This document shows positions 19,144 to 29,239 of a stretch of 64,000 nucleotides of DNA, piece after piece. The DNA is taken from NCBI GenBank assembly GCA_963737445.1, contig CAVTSO010000009.1, forward strand, positions 62,001 through 126,000, written 5' to 3'. The stretch is from JAICYJ01 sp963737445. Its GTDB lineage: Bacteria; Actinomycetota; Thermoleophilia; Gaiellales; JAICJC01. The position numbers and the translations under genes were made by a program. Within the stretch, counting starts at the first letter, position 1; each line of letters starts with the position of its first letter. A model generated the notes under the pieces. The model was not told the DNA's origin. It made no database searches and was given only the letters and a program-made list of their open reading frames with translations.

Positions 19144-20228
19144 ATGCTGCGACTGATGCTGATGCTGGCCGCGCTGGTTGCCGCGCCGCCACCCGATCCG
19201 GCGTCGGTGCACGTCGCCCAGCCGCAGCCCTACGAGTTGTGGGACGGCCGCGTCCGCGGCACCGCGCCGGCCGGCAGCAGTCTGGTGGTGGTGTCGCGCA
19301 CGCACCGCTGGCGGGTGCCGGTCGCGGCCGACGGCCAGTTCGACCGAGTGCTTTCCGGTGTGCCTCGCGGCGACGGCGAGGTGACCGTCGGCGGCCACAG
19401 GGTGACCCCGGTGTTCGGGGTGCCCAGCGGGTCGATCCTGCCGCTGCCGAAGCCGCATCCAGATCTTAACCTCGACAAGAGGTTGAGTCGTCTGGCGAGC
19501 GGGGTGACGCCCACGTCTCGATCTACAGTCGGTCGTGGAGCGGCCGCGCCGCCGCCTACAACGCCGGCGCCGAGTTCGACGCGGCCAGCCCGCTGAAGCT
19601 GTCGATCATGCTCGTTGCCTTATCAGACAACCACGGCGAGCTGGAGCGCTCCGAGTACTGGGACCCGATGGTCCGGGTCACCCGCTACTCCGACAACGCC
19701 GCCGCCAACGAGCTGCTCGAGCAGACCGGCGGCAGCGACACCGACGGCGCCGCCGACATGGTGGAGCTGATGAAGTCGCTGCGGTTGACCCACACATATA
19801 TGGCGGGGGGCTACCTGATCGAGGGCGGTGGCGGGTCGTCGCTGCTGAGCGTCGTCGACCAGCCCCCGACCGCCTACAAGCACACCACCGCCGGCGACAT
19901 GGCCGCCGTCGCCGCGCTGCTGGTGGACGCAGCCGCCGGGCAGGGGCCGCTGCTCAGACACGGCATCTCGCCCCACGAGGCCCGCGAGCTGCTCTACCTG
20001 ATGGTGCACGCGCAGGACCGGGGCCTGGTTCCGGCGGCCGCCCACGGGCTGCCGGTGGCCCACAAGATCGGCCGGCTGGATGACGCAGACAACGATGTGG
20101 CCGCCGTTTTCACGTACCACGGGCCGCTGGTGGTCGCGATCTACAGCAACGGCCTCGAGGACTTATCAGTTGAAACGTTCGGTGAAAATGCCGTGTCTGA
20201 CCTATTGACAGCCGACAACCTCGGGTAA
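19144..20228 (+). CDS. Class A beta-lactamase-fold serine hydrolase (frameshift near 19490)
   Basis: A signal peptide (MLRLMLMLAALVAA) and a beta-sandwich-like N-terminal part are followed, after one frame jump near 19490, by a beta-lactamase fold. SPLKLSI is the SxxK active site, YSDN the SDN loop, and HKIG is in the KTG position. The enzyme would act outside the membrane on beta-lactams or peptidoglycan-like substrates. KIG rather than KTG and the extra N-terminal domain argue against a typical resistance enzyme. The next gene is an NlpC/P60 hydrolase. Confidence 0.78.
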
Positions 20229-20231
20229 GGT
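20226..20231 (+). promoter_or_regulatory. -10 box TAAGGT, 6 nt before the start
   Basis: TAAGGT ends 6 nt before the GTG at 20238. It overlaps the stop codon of the preceding gene, so part of the match is explained by that TAA. Confidence 0.35.
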
Positions 20232-20237
20232 GTCGGC

Positions 20238-21710
20238 GTGAGGTGGGGGCTTCTCAGGACGGGGCTGGTCGCGGCATTGATCGCCGCCGGCTTCGCCGTG
20301 GCCTCGGCCGGTGCTGATACGACGCCGCGTGTGTCGTCCCAGGGCGTGCTGATCGTGGCCGCCAACGGCACGGTCACGGTTTCGCCGACGGCCGAGCTGC
20401 CGGGAGATGCGACAGCCGGCACGACCGCCTGGCAGTCCTCCACCGACGCACCCACCGTGCAGGTCGCGCACTCGTGGAGCACCGTCGCGGCGACCGATCC
20501 GGCCGTGTCCGGCGAGGTGTTCGTGAAAGGCGCCTCCCTGTTCGGCGGCGAGTTGACGCTGCGCCGCCTGCATGTCTCGGTCTCGCAGACGGCGGCCGGC
20601 CAAACTCCAACCGTCGACTTGAGGTTGAGGGATCTGGTGATCGAGGGAGCGCCGGTGCCCGCACCGAAGCCCGGCGACCAACCGCTCGCGCTCGGCGACT
20701 GGGGCACCCTCACCGTCGCCGCGCCACTGGACAACGACGGGGTGGCCGGCGTCCAGATCGACGTCACCGCCGACCACAACGGCGTCTCGGCCGGCACCTT
20801 CATCGATCTCGGCCGCGTGTCGTTTGCGGCGCCCGCACCGCCGCCACCCACCGGCGGCGGCACTACCGACGGCGGCGGCAACGGCAACGGCGGCAAGACC
20901 AACCCCGGCCCGCCGCCCACGCCGACCCCGACCACCGGGCACCACCACAAGCACCACAAGCAGCAGCACTCCGCCCACCAGGCAAAGAGCCACAAGCGCC
21001 ATCGCCATCGCCACCATCGCGTGGCGGTGCACCACCCGGCCAACCTGCCGGAGTTGGGACGGGGCGTTCGCGCCAACATCGTGCGCGCCGCCGCCCAGCA
21101 GATCGGCTGGCCGTACGTGTGGGGCGGCGAGAGCCGCACCGAGGGCGGCTTCGACTGCTCCGGCCTCGTCGACTACGCCTACTCTGCGGCCGGGCACGCG
21201 CTACCGGGCCGGCCCACCGCCGCGGTGCTGTGGCAGATGGGCGTCCCGATCGCGAAGCGAAACCTCCGCCCCGGCGACCTGGTGTTCCTGGGGACGTACA
21301 GCGGCGAGCCCTACCACGTGGCCATGTACGCGGGGCACGGCATGGTGATCGTCGCCTCCGGCCGCGGGCGGCCGATCGCAGCGGTGCCGCTGGACAGCGT
21401 GCCCTGGGACGGCTACGCCCGGATCTGGGCCGACGGCTCGCTGGAGTCGCCGCATCCGCTGCATCTGCTGCGGCCGATCACGCCGGTCACGCGCTCAGAC
21501 CAGCAGGCTGACGTGGTGGCCGCCTCCCGCGCGGTGCTGCCGCTACCAGCCGGCGCCGTGCCCGGCAAGGTGATGCGTTCGCTGCTGCCGGCGCCGCCCC
21601 GCAAGGCGCCGCGCAGGCCGGAGCGCCGCCCCCAGACCGCCGTCGTGGCCGTCGATCCCCGGATCAAGCCGGTGCATGCCCGCGGCTCGGGCGCGCTTCC
21701 GTCGGCTTAG
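20238..21710 (+). CDS. Secreted NlpC/P60 peptidoglycan endopeptidase with His-rich linker
   Basis: 490 residues: a signal peptide (about 1-26), a beta-rich N-terminal domain (about 30-195), a Gly/Pro-rich then His/Lys-rich linker (235-266, about 15 His), and a C-terminal NlpC/P60 domain (275-405) with catalytic Cys307 (FDCSGL) and His360 (PYHVAMY). Such enzymes cut the D-Glu/mDAP stem-peptide bond during wall remodelling. A Pro/Arg-rich tail follows. The His cluster could bind metal ions or respond to pH. The N-terminal domain is not recognised. Confidence 0.9.
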   Translation: MRWGLLRTGLVAALIAAGFAVASAGADTTPRVSSQGVLIVAANGTVTVSPTAELPGDATAGTTAWQSSTDAPTVQVAHSWSTVAATDPAVSGEVFVKGASLFGGELTLRRLHVSVSQTAAGQTPTVDLRLRDLVIEGAPVPAPKPGDQPLALGDWGTLTVAAPLDNDGVAGVQIDVTADHNGVSAGTFIDLGRVSFAAPAPPPPTGGGTTDGGGNGNGGKTNPGPPPTPTPTTGHHHKHHKQQHSAHQAKSHKRHRHRHHRVAVHHPANLPELGRGVRANIVRAAAQQIGWPYVWGGESRTEGGFDCSGLVDYAYSAAGHALPGRPTAAVLWQMGVPIAKRNLRPGDLVFLGTYSGEPYHVAMYAGHGMVIVASGRGRPIAAVPLDSVPWDGYARIWADGSLESPHPLHLLRPITPVTRSDQQADVVAASRAVLPLPAGAVPGKVMRSLLPAPPRKAPRRPERRPQTAVVAVDPRIKPVHARGSGALPSA

Positions 21711-21913
21711 AGATGGCTGATCGGTATCTTTGGCGAGCCTGGCCGCTGCGATCCGGTCTAGGGTCAGCGGCGGCGGGGGTGGCTACGGCTGCGAACCGTC
21801 GTCTCGCTGTGTCCTCGGTCGCGCCAATACGATCCGGTATTGACGCTCCCTGCGTTCTTGCGAGACTCGGTTCTCGCCGTCCAGGACATCACGGAGATAC
21901 CGATCAGCCATCT
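21711..21913. repeat. 203-bp segment bounded by 19-bp perfect inverted repeats
   Basis: Bases 21711-21729 (AGATGGCTGATCGGTATCT) are repeated exactly, inverted, at 21895-21913. Each arm starts directly at a stop codon, after the NlpC gene on the plus strand and within the stop of the membrane gene on the minus strand, and each contains ATGGCTGATCGGTAT, readable as MADRY. The inside contains no transposase. Confidence 0.7.
21783..21911 (-). CDS. Possible 42-residue protein (MADRYL...)
   Basis: An ATG in the inverted-repeat arm opens a 42-codon frame on the minus strand, rich in Arg, Asp and Gln. It overlaps the stop of the upstream membrane gene, and GGGAG lies ahead. It has no recognised homolog. 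It may be a true microprotein or just a repeat-derived open frame. Confidence 0.3.
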   Translation of the reverse strand: MADRYLRDVLDGENRVSQERRERQYRIVLARPRTQRDDGSQP

Positions 21914-22722
21914 CAGAACCGCTCCCGCCTGAACCAGAACTGGTGCACCAGCACAGCGGCCACCAGCACCACTGCCCAGGCCAGGCTCAGCGACGGCGAT
22001 AGCACCGACGGCGGGTTGTGGCTGGTCCATCCGCGCTTCACGACCTGCTCGTTCCAGCCGTCGTTGAACGACACGGCCAGCCCGTAGCAGAGCATCAGCG
22101 CCAGGTACAGCGACAGCGCCGTCGAGATCCCGCGGCGGCGTGAGATCAGAAGCGCCGTGATCACCAGCATCAGCCCGAACAGTCCCTCGTGCAGGCCGCG
22201 GTGCACGGACGCCAACTGCGGATGGCCCGGCGTGGGCTGGCGCGAGTTGATGACGTGGCCGAGCAGCGGCAGGTCCTGCGCGTAGAGGCCGACCGACGCG
22301 ATCATCCAGGGGATCGACCAGATCGCCAGCAGCACCATGATCACGATCCGCGCCCGCCCCAGCGGGGGATCCCAGCGCCGCGGCGCCCACCAGGTCAGCC
22401 AGAACGCGAGCGCCACGCCGATCACCGCCGGCAGGTTGGCCCAGCTGGCGGTGAGGTCGTCCTGGCTGACCACGCCCGGCAGCGCCACGGTCGCACACAG
22501 CACGATCGCTGCCCACGCCATCGGCCCCCGCGCGGCCGCTCCCACCAGCGCGATCGCGATCAGCGCGACCGGGAAGTTGAGATAGCTGATCAGGCGCGAC
22601 GCCGCCCCGCTGGGCCCGGTGTCGTCGAAGTGGTACGTCGCGCCGGCCGGCAGCCGCCAGTAGGTGATCGCCGTGACCGTGGCGACCAGGCCGCACATCA
22701 GCCATACCACCCGCACGCGCAT
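21913..22722 (-). CDS. Seven-helix membrane protein, function unknown
   Basis: 269 residues with about seven hydrophobic helices. A loop motif HRGLHEGLFG and a conserved-looking FNDGWNEQ near the C-terminus stand out, but no family is recognised. It is transcribed away from valS across only 25 bp. A TAGTGT box lies 6 nt before the ATG. Confidence 0.65.
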   Translation of the reverse strand: MRVRVVWLMCGLVATVTAITYWRLPAGATYHFDDTGPSGAASRLISYLNFPVALIAIALVGAAARGPMAWAAIVLCATVALPGVVSQDDLTASWANLPAVIGVALAFWLTWWAPRRWDPPLGRARIVIMVLLAIWSIPWMIASVGLYAQDLPLLGHVINSRQPTPGHPQLASVHRGLHEGLFGLMLVITALLISRRRGISTALSLYLALMLCYGLAVSFNDGWNEQVVKRGWTSHNPPSVLSPSLSLAWAVVLVAAVLVHQFWFRRERF

Positions 22723-22747
22723 CGCCCAACACTACAATGGCCCGTCT
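22723..22747. promoter_or_regulatory. 25-bp bidirectional promoter with overlapping -10 boxes
   Basis: On the plus strand TACAAT (22733-22738) lies 9 nt before the valS ATG. On the minus strand TAGTGT (22734-22729) lies 6 nt before the ATG of the divergent membrane gene. The two boxes share two bases, so RNA polymerase could occupy only one at a time. Neither gene has space for a Shine-Dalgarno leader. Confidence 0.55.
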
Positions 22748-25288
22748 ATGGCCGGCGCCCGCAGAGACGAGCTCGAGCGTCGCACCCGTCACCAGCCGGA
22801 GGCCGTCGAGGCCCGCCTGTTCGAGCGCTGGGAGCGCGAGTGCGGCTTCTCCGGCGACCCCGAAAGCGACGCCGAGACCTACGTGATCGCGCTGCCGCCG
22901 CCGAACGTGACCGGCGAGCTGCACATGGGCCACGCGCTGAACGGCTCGATTCAGGACACGCTCATGCGGCTGCACCGGATGCGCGGGCGCAACACGCTGT
23001 GGATCTGCGGTACCGACCACGCGTCGATCGCCGTGCACGCCGTGATCGAGAAACAGCTGCGGGCGGAGGGGACGACCCGGATCGACGTCGGCCGCGAGGC
23101 GTTCGTCGAGCGGGTCTGGGAGTGGCGGCGCGAGACCGGCGCCACCATCATCCAGCAGCTGAAGCGGCTGGGCTGCACGCTCGACTACGACCACGAGCGC
23201 TTCACCATGGACGAGGGCTACGTGCGGGCGGTGATGGAGATGTTCGTGCGGCTCTACGACAAGGGCCTGATCTACCGCGACAACCGCATCGTCAACTGGT
23301 GCCCGGGCTGCAGCTCGACCGTGTCCGACCTGGAGGTGCGCCACGAGCGCGCCGCCGACGCGCTCTACGAGGTGCGCTACCCGATCCATGGCACCAACCA
23401 GTTCCTGACCGTGGCCACCGTGCGGCCGGAGACGATCCTGGCCGACACGGCCGTGGCTGTGCACCCGGACGACGACCGCTACCGCCACCTGGTCGGCAAG
23501 ACGGCGATCGTGCCGATCGTGGGCCGCGAGGTGCCGATCATCGCCGACGAGTACGTGAAGATGGACTTCGGCACCGGCGCGCTCAAGGTCACGCCCGGCC
23601 ACGACCCCAACGACTTCGAGATCGGGCGCCGCCACGGCCTGCCCGAGATCTCGGTAATCGGGTTCGACGGCCGCATGTCGGCGGAGGCGGGCGAGTTCGC
23701 CGGGCTGGCCGTGGGGGAGGCCCGCCAGAAGGTGATCGACCGGCTGTTTAGCGAGCAGCTGCTGCACGGCGAGCGGCCCTACGAGCATGAGGTCGGCCAC
23801 TGCGACCGCACCGGCGACCGCATCGAGCCGCTGATCTCGCTGCAGTGGTTCATGCAGATGGACTCGCTGGCGGCCGCCGCCAACGCCGAGGTGCGCTCCG
23901 GCAGCGTCCGCTTCGTGCCCAAGAACCAGGAGGCCATCTACTTCCACTGGATGGACAACATCCGGCCCTGGTGCATCTCCCGCCAGCTCTGGTGGGGCCA
24001 CCAGATCCCGGTCTGGTACTGCCCGGACGGGCACCGCACCGTGAGCGTGGAGCCGCCCGCCGCCTGCGGTGAGTGCGGGTCGGCCGAGCTTGAACGCGAC
24101 CCCGACGTGCTGGACACCTGGTTCTCGTCGGCGCTGTGGCCGTTCGCGACGCTCGGTTGGCCCGAGCCGAACGAGCGCCTGGCCACGTTCTATCCGGGGA
24201 ACGTGCTGGTCACCGCCCGCGACATCATCAACCTGTGGGTGGCGCGGATGCTGATGATGGGCATCGAGTTCATGGGCGAAAAGCCGTTCTCGGACGTCTA
24301 CATCACGTCGATCATCCAGGCCGCGGACGGTCGCCGCATGTCCAAGTCCCTCGGCACCGGCGTCAACCCGCTCGACCTGATCGAGCAGTTCGGCGCCGAC
24401 GGCACCCGCTACGGCCTGCTCAAGATGAGCTCGACCCAGGACGTGCGCTTCTCGGAGGGCATGCTGGACGAGGGTGCGAAGCTGGCCAACAAGCTCTGGA
24501 ACGCGGCCCGGTTCGTGCTGCTGCAGACCGACCCGGAGGCGGAGCCGGCGCCGCTGGCGACGACGGCGGAGGACCGCTGGATCCTGTCGCGGCTGGCGGG
24601 CACCATCGACGAGGTCGTGGCGCAGCTTGACGCGTACGACTTCGCCGCGGCCGTGAAGGGGCTGTACGGGTTCATCTGGAACGACTTCTGCGACTGGTAC
24701 GTGGAGGCCGCCAAGGCGCGGCTGTACGGCGAGGACGAGGCGGCGCGGCGGCAGGTGTCGGCGACGCTCGTGTGGGTGCTCGAGCAGTCGGTGGCGCTGG
24801 CCCACCCGGTGATGCCGTTCGTGACCGAGGAGATCTGGGGCTTCCTGCCGGGGGAGCGCGCGATGCTGCTGGTGTCGCCGGTGCCGGAGCCGCAACTCGA
24901 CCACCGCGACCCGGCGCTCGAGGAGTCGGCCCGCAACGACATGGAGGTGGTGTCGGAGGCGCGGCGCCTGGCCGGTGCGGGCGAGCGGCCGCTGGTGACG
25001 GCGGCGCCGGGGTCGCTGTTCACGGCGCTGCTGGAGCGCGCGAAGGGTGTGGCCGTCGAGCACGACGCCGCCGCCGTGGCGGCGGTCGTGGTGGCCCGCG
25101 GCGACCGCGAGTCGCTGGAGGCGAAGCTGAAGGCGGCGGTGGCCGAGCACGAGCGAGCCCGGTCGAAGCTGGCCAACGAAGGCTTCCTGGCCCGCGCGCC
25201 CGCGCAGGTGGTGGACGCCGAGCGGGAGAAGGCCGAGCGTTTCGCCGGTGAGGTGTCCGACATCCAGCGTAGGCTGGAAGCGCTGTGA
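22748..25288 (+). CDS. valS: Valyl-tRNA synthetase
   Basis: An 846-residue class Ia synthetase. The HIGH motif is HMGH at 59-62 within PPPNVTGELHMGHAL; the KMSKS motif appears as RMSKS. An editing (CP1) domain, a zinc-ribbon-like CPDGH...CGECGSAE insertion, the DALR-type anticodon-binding region, and a C-terminal coiled coil (EAKLKAAVAEHERARSKL) are visible. It charges tRNA-Val. The ATG 9 nt after TACAAT suggests leaderless mRNA, and no T-box leader fits in the 25-bp gap. folC overlaps its stop. Confidence 0.97.
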   Translation: MAGARRDELERRTRHQPEAVEARLFERWERECGFSGDPESDAETYVIALPPPNVTGELHMGHALNGSIQDTLMRLHRMRGRNTLWICGTDHASIAVHAVIEKQLRAEGTTRIDVGREAFVERVWEWRRETGATIIQQLKRLGCTLDYDHERFTMDEGYVRAVMEMFVRLYDKGLIYRDNRIVNWCPGCSSTVSDLEVRHERAADALYEVRYPIHGTNQFLTVATVRPETILADTAVAVHPDDDRYRHLVGKTAIVPIVGREVPIIADEYVKMDFGTGALKVTPGHDPNDFEIGRRHGLPEISVIGFDGRMSAEAGEFAGLAVGEARQKVIDRLFSEQLLHGERPYEHEVGHCDRTGDRIEPLISLQWFMQMDSLAAAANAEVRSGSVRFVPKNQEAIYFHWMDNIRPWCISRQLWWGHQIPVWYCPDGHRTVSVEPPAACGECGSAELERDPDVLDTWFSSALWPFATLGWPEPNERLATFYPGNVLVTARDIINLWVARMLMMGIEFMGEKPFSDVYITSIIQAADGRRMSKSLGTGVNPLDLIEQFGADGTRYGLLKMSSTQDVRFSEGMLDEGAKLANKLWNAARFVLLQTDPEAEPAPLATTAEDRWILSRLAGTIDEVVAQLDAYDFAAAVKGLYGFIWNDFCDWYVEAAKARLYGEDEAARRQVSATLVWVLEQSVALAHPVMPFVTEEIWGFLPGERAMLLVSPVPEPQLDHRDPALEESARNDMEVVSEARRLAGAGERPLVTAAPGSLFTALLERAKGVAVEHDAAAVAAVVVARGDRESLEAKLKAAVAEHERARSKLANEGFLARAPAQVVDAEREKAERFAGEVSDIQRRLEAL

Positions 25289-26409
25289 CCCCGGTTGTGA
25301 TGAGCGGAGCCGACTACATCGAGTCGCTCGAGCTGATGGGCATGCAGTTCGGGCTCGACCGCATGCACGCCCTGATGGATGCGCTGGGCCACCCCGAGCA
25401 GCGCTTCGACGCGATCCACATCGTCGGCTCCAACGGCAAGTCGTCCACGGTTCGCTTCTGCGAGGTGCTGCTCGAGGCGGAGGGTGTTGCCACCGGCGCA
25501 TACACCTCGCCGCACATCACTACGTTCCGCGAGCGGATCCGGATCGGCGGCGAGACGATCTCGGCCGAGGGCTACGAGCGGGCGGTGTCGGCGGTGCGTG
25601 ACACCGGGCTCGAGGTGACCCAGTTCGAGGCGCTGACGGCAGCCGCGTACGTCGCGTTCGCCGAGGCCGGCGTTGAGGTGGCGGTGGTGGAGGCCGGTCT
25701 CGGTGGCCGGCTGGATGCGACCAACGTGCTGGCGCGCTCGCGCGTGCAGGTGCTGACCAACGTGTCGCTCGAGCACTCCGAGCTGCTGGGCCAGACTCGC
25801 GAGCGGATCGCCGCCGAGAAACTGGCCGTGGTACCCGAGGGCGGCGACCTGGTGGTTGGCGAGGCCGGCTGGGAGGACGCCGCACCGCAGGCCGCGCGTA
25901 CAAAGGTCGTGACGGTGGGTGGCTCGTACCAGGATCAGAACCGGGCGGTGGCCCGGGCGGCGGTGGAGACGCTGCTGGGCCGGCACGTCGATCCGTCGCC
26001 GATCGAGCAGCTCGTCGTGCCGGGGCGGCTGGAGGTGCGCGGCCACCGTCCGCTCGAGATCTGGGACGGTGCCCACAACCCGGCCGGCATGCAGCGGCTG
26101 GCCGCGGAGCTGCCCGCGCTGCTCGGCGACCGCCAGGCGGTGGCCGTGTTCGCGGCCATGGCCGACAAGGACGTCGCGTCGATGGTCTCGCTGCTGCGGA
26201 CGGTGTGCCCGACCATCATCGCCACCACCTCCAGCAACCCGCGATCGCTTCCGGCGGACGCCGTGGCGTCGCTGGCCGGCGGTCCGTCGTGCGAACGGCC
26301 GAAGGAGGCGCACGAGGTCGCGCGGGTGCTGGCCGGGCCGAACGGTGCCGTCGTGGTGTGCGGGTCGCTGTACCTGCTGCACGATCTCAGCGGTGACGCG
26401 CCCGACTGA
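25285..26409 (+). CDS. folC: Folylpolyglutamate/dihydrofolate synthase
   Basis: A 374-residue Mur-ligase-fold enzyme. The P-loop is VGSNGKSST near residue 48. TSPHITTFRERI (substrate loop), VEAGLGGRLDATN, and the C-terminal WDGAHNPAGM motif are all present. It adds glutamate to dihydropteroate and/or folates. The GTG start overlaps the valS stop (GTGA), which is the usual valS-folC pairing. Slightly short for the family but complete. Confidence 0.95.
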   Translation: MTPVVMSGADYIESLELMGMQFGLDRMHALMDALGHPEQRFDAIHIVGSNGKSSTVRFCEVLLEAEGVATGAYTSPHITTFRERIRIGGETISAEGYERAVSAVRDTGLEVTQFEALTAAAYVAFAEAGVEVAVVEAGLGGRLDATNVLARSRVQVLTNVSLEHSELLGQTRERIAAEKLAVVPEGGDLVVGEAGWEDAAPQAARTKVVTVGGSYQDQNRAVARAAVETLLGRHVDPSPIEQLVVPGRLEVRGHRPLEIWDGAHNPAGMQRLAAELPALLGDRQAVAVFAAMADKDVASMVSLLRTVCPTIIATTSSNPRSLPADAVASLAGGPSCERPKEAHEVARVLAGPNGAVVVCGSLYLLHDLSGDAPD

Positions 26410-26457
26410 ACCATTGCGGTCCGACCGGACTGCCACTTAGACTCTAAAGAGGTACGC

Positions 26458-27015
26458 GTGAACCTGCTCGCTACTCAGACCACCGATTCGTCATCCTCAG
26501 GCCCGTTCTCGGGCGTCGGGGATTTCTTCAGCTCGGGCTACTTCACCGCCATCGAGCGCATATCGGGGTTGTTCGTGATCGCGATCTGGCTGGCGCTGGC
26601 CTTCTGGACGGCCAAGGACGCCCGCCGCCGCATCGACGACCAGGTGATCGTCTCGGTGTGCGTGGCGGCCGCCGTGCTGTTCGGGCCGCTCGGGGTCGTC
26701 ATCTACATGTTCCTGCGGCCGCCCGAGTACCTCAGCGACGTCCGCGAGCGCGAGCTCGAGATCCGGGCGATGGAGCGGCGGCTGGGCGCCGACCAGGTCT
26801 GCCCGTACTGCCGCAACCCGGCCGACCCCAGCTTCCTGTCGTGCCCGCACTGTGGCACCAAGCTCAAGAACGCCTGCCGGCGATGCAAGAGCCCGCTCGA
26901 TCCGGACTGGCGGCTCTGCCCCTACTGCGAGACGGCCGTGGCCGGCGGCGCCGCGCCGCGCACCCGCGACGTGGACGTGGTCAGCGGGCGCACGACCACC
27001 GACGCCCCGCTCTAA
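26458..27015 (+). CDS. Membrane protein with double zinc ribbon
   Basis: 185 residues: two transmembrane helices (about 38-55 and 62-85) and a cytoplasmic C-terminal double zinc ribbon with four CxxC pairs (CPYC, CPHC, CRRC, CPYC; about 115-160). The GTG start follows AGAGG. Zinc-ribbon membrane proteins of this kind are common next to ndk in this group, but the role is unknown. Confidence 0.78.
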   Translation: MNLLATQTTDSSSSGPFSGVGDFFSSGYFTAIERISGLFVIAIWLALAFWTAKDARRRIDDQVIVSVCVAAAVLFGPLGVVIYMFLRPPEYLSDVRERELEIRAMERRLGADQVCPYCRNPADPSFLSCPHCGTKLKNACRRCKSPLDPDWRLCPYCETAVAGGAAPRTRDVDVVSGRTTTDAPL

Positions 27016-27051
27016 GCTTCGGCTCCGCCGATCCCGTACAAGGAGTCTTTA

Positions 27052-27474
27052 GTGGCCGACCTCGAGCGCACGTTCGTGATGATCAAACCCGATGCCCACG
27101 CCCGTCGGCTGTCCGGCGAGATCCTTGGTCGCTTCGAGCGGCGCGGGTTCGCGATCCGGGGCATGAAGCTGCTGCGGGTCAGCGAGCAGCAGGCGTCGCA
27201 GCACTACGCCGAGCACGAGGGCAAGCCGTTCTACCCCGACCTGGTCGAGTTCATCACGTCGGGGCCGGTCGTGGCGATGGTGCTGGAGGGCCCGGGCGCG
27301 GTGGCGACGGTGCGCACGATGATGGGCACCACCAACCCGCTGGACTCCGCGCCGGGCACGATCCGCGGCGACTACGCGCTCGAGATCGGCGAGAACGCGG
27401 TGCACGGGTCGGATTCCACGGCGTCGGCCGAGCGGGAGATCGCGATCTACTTCGCGGACGAAGAGCTGGTCTGA
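27052..27474 (+). CDS. ndk: Nucleoside diphosphate kinase
   Basis: A 140-residue NDK. The active-site His118 is in ENAVHGSDS, and the ATP-site Lys12 in MIKPDA is intact. It transfers gamma-phosphate between NTPs and NDPs through a phospho-His intermediate, forming a hexamer or tetramer. The GTG start has AAGGAG upstream. maf follows 24 bp later. Confidence 0.97.
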   Translation: MADLERTFVMIKPDAHARRLSGEILGRFERRGFAIRGMKLLRVSEQQASQHYAEHEGKPFYPDLVEFITSGPVVAMVLEGPGAVATVRTMMGTTNPLDSAPGTIRGDYALEIGENAVHGSDSTASAEREIAIYFADEELV

Positions 27475-27498
27475 GGCGTCTGACTTCGGGCGCACCGA

Positions 27499-28071
27499 GT
27501 GATCCACCTCCCACAGCCGCTCGTCCTCGCCAGCCGCTCGCCGCAGCGCCGCGCCATCCTCACCCAGCTCGGGATCGCGTTCACCGTTGTCGAGCCCGGC
27601 TACACGGAGATCGACCCGCCCGGTGAGCGACCGTCGGAGCTGGTCGTCACCCACGCCGTGGGCAAGGCCCGCTCGGTCGAAGGCCCGTGGGTGCTGGGCG
27701 TCGACACCACCGTTGCCCTCGACGGCGACAGTCTCGCCAAGCCGGCCGATGCGGCCGAGGCCGGGGCGATGCTGCGCCGTCTGGCCGGCCGCACCCACAC
27801 CGTCTACTCGGGGCTGTGCCTGCGCTGCTCCGCGGCGGAGCACGTCCGCCTGGCGGCCACCGACGTCACCTTCCGCGACCTGACCGAGCCCGAGATCGAG
27901 TGGTACCTGGGCGAGGACGAGTGGCGCGGCCGGGCCGGCGGGTACGCCGTCCAGGGCCGCGGCGCTGCCCTGGTGACCGCGATCGCCGGCGACTACACGA
28001 ACGTTGTGGGGCTGCCGGTGGCGGTGCTGGTCGACGCGTTTGCCGAAGCCGCCGCAGCGGCCGACTGCTAG
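27499..28071 (+). CDS. maf: Maf family nucleotide pyrophosphatase
   Basis: 190 residues. The N-terminal LASRSPQRRAIL and the catalytic LGVDTTVALDG (family pattern ADTVV with a conserved Asp) and AGGYAVQGRGA motifs identify Maf/YhdE. These enzymes hydrolyse dTTP, UTP or modified nucleotides as house-cleaning and affect septation. It sits between ndk and mreB, a frequent location for maf. Confidence 0.93.
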   Translation: MIHLPQPLVLASRSPQRRAILTQLGIAFTVVEPGYTEIDPPGERPSELVVTHAVGKARSVEGPWVLGVDTTVALDGDSLAKPADAAEAGAMLRRLAGRTHTVYSGLCLRCSAAEHVRLAATDVTFRDLTEPEIEWYLGEDEWRGRAGGYAVQGRGAALVTAIAGDYTNVVGLPVAVLVDAFAEAAAAADC

Positions 28072-28124
28072 ACTGCGCTGCCCCGATTTCGCTGCAATTG
28101 CAGCCGCTTTCCAAAGGACGTTCG

Positions 28125-29192
<1,068 letters not shown>

Positions 29193-29227
29193 CCCTGCCA
29201 ACCGGCGCTCACGGCCGCACCCGCCGG

Positions 29228-29233
29228 TAACCT
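29228..29233 (+). promoter_or_regulatory. -10 box TAACCT, 6 nt before uppP
   Basis: TAACCT ends exactly 6 nt before the uppP GTG, with no Shine-Dalgarno sequence. It suggests leaderless transcription of uppP independent of mreB. Confidence 0.45.
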
Positions 29234-29239
29234 GGCCCG

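Noticed and set aside
22680..22747. T-box riboswitch for valS (and leuS at 62529-62578)
   Set aside because: The leaders are too short and no T-box consensus is seen; the -10 boxes sit directly before the ATG codons.
21764..25501. Very long open frames antisense to valS, rng, obg and others
   Set aside because: They mirror known genes in GC-rich DNA, have Arg/His/Gln-rich low-complexity translations, and lack start signals.
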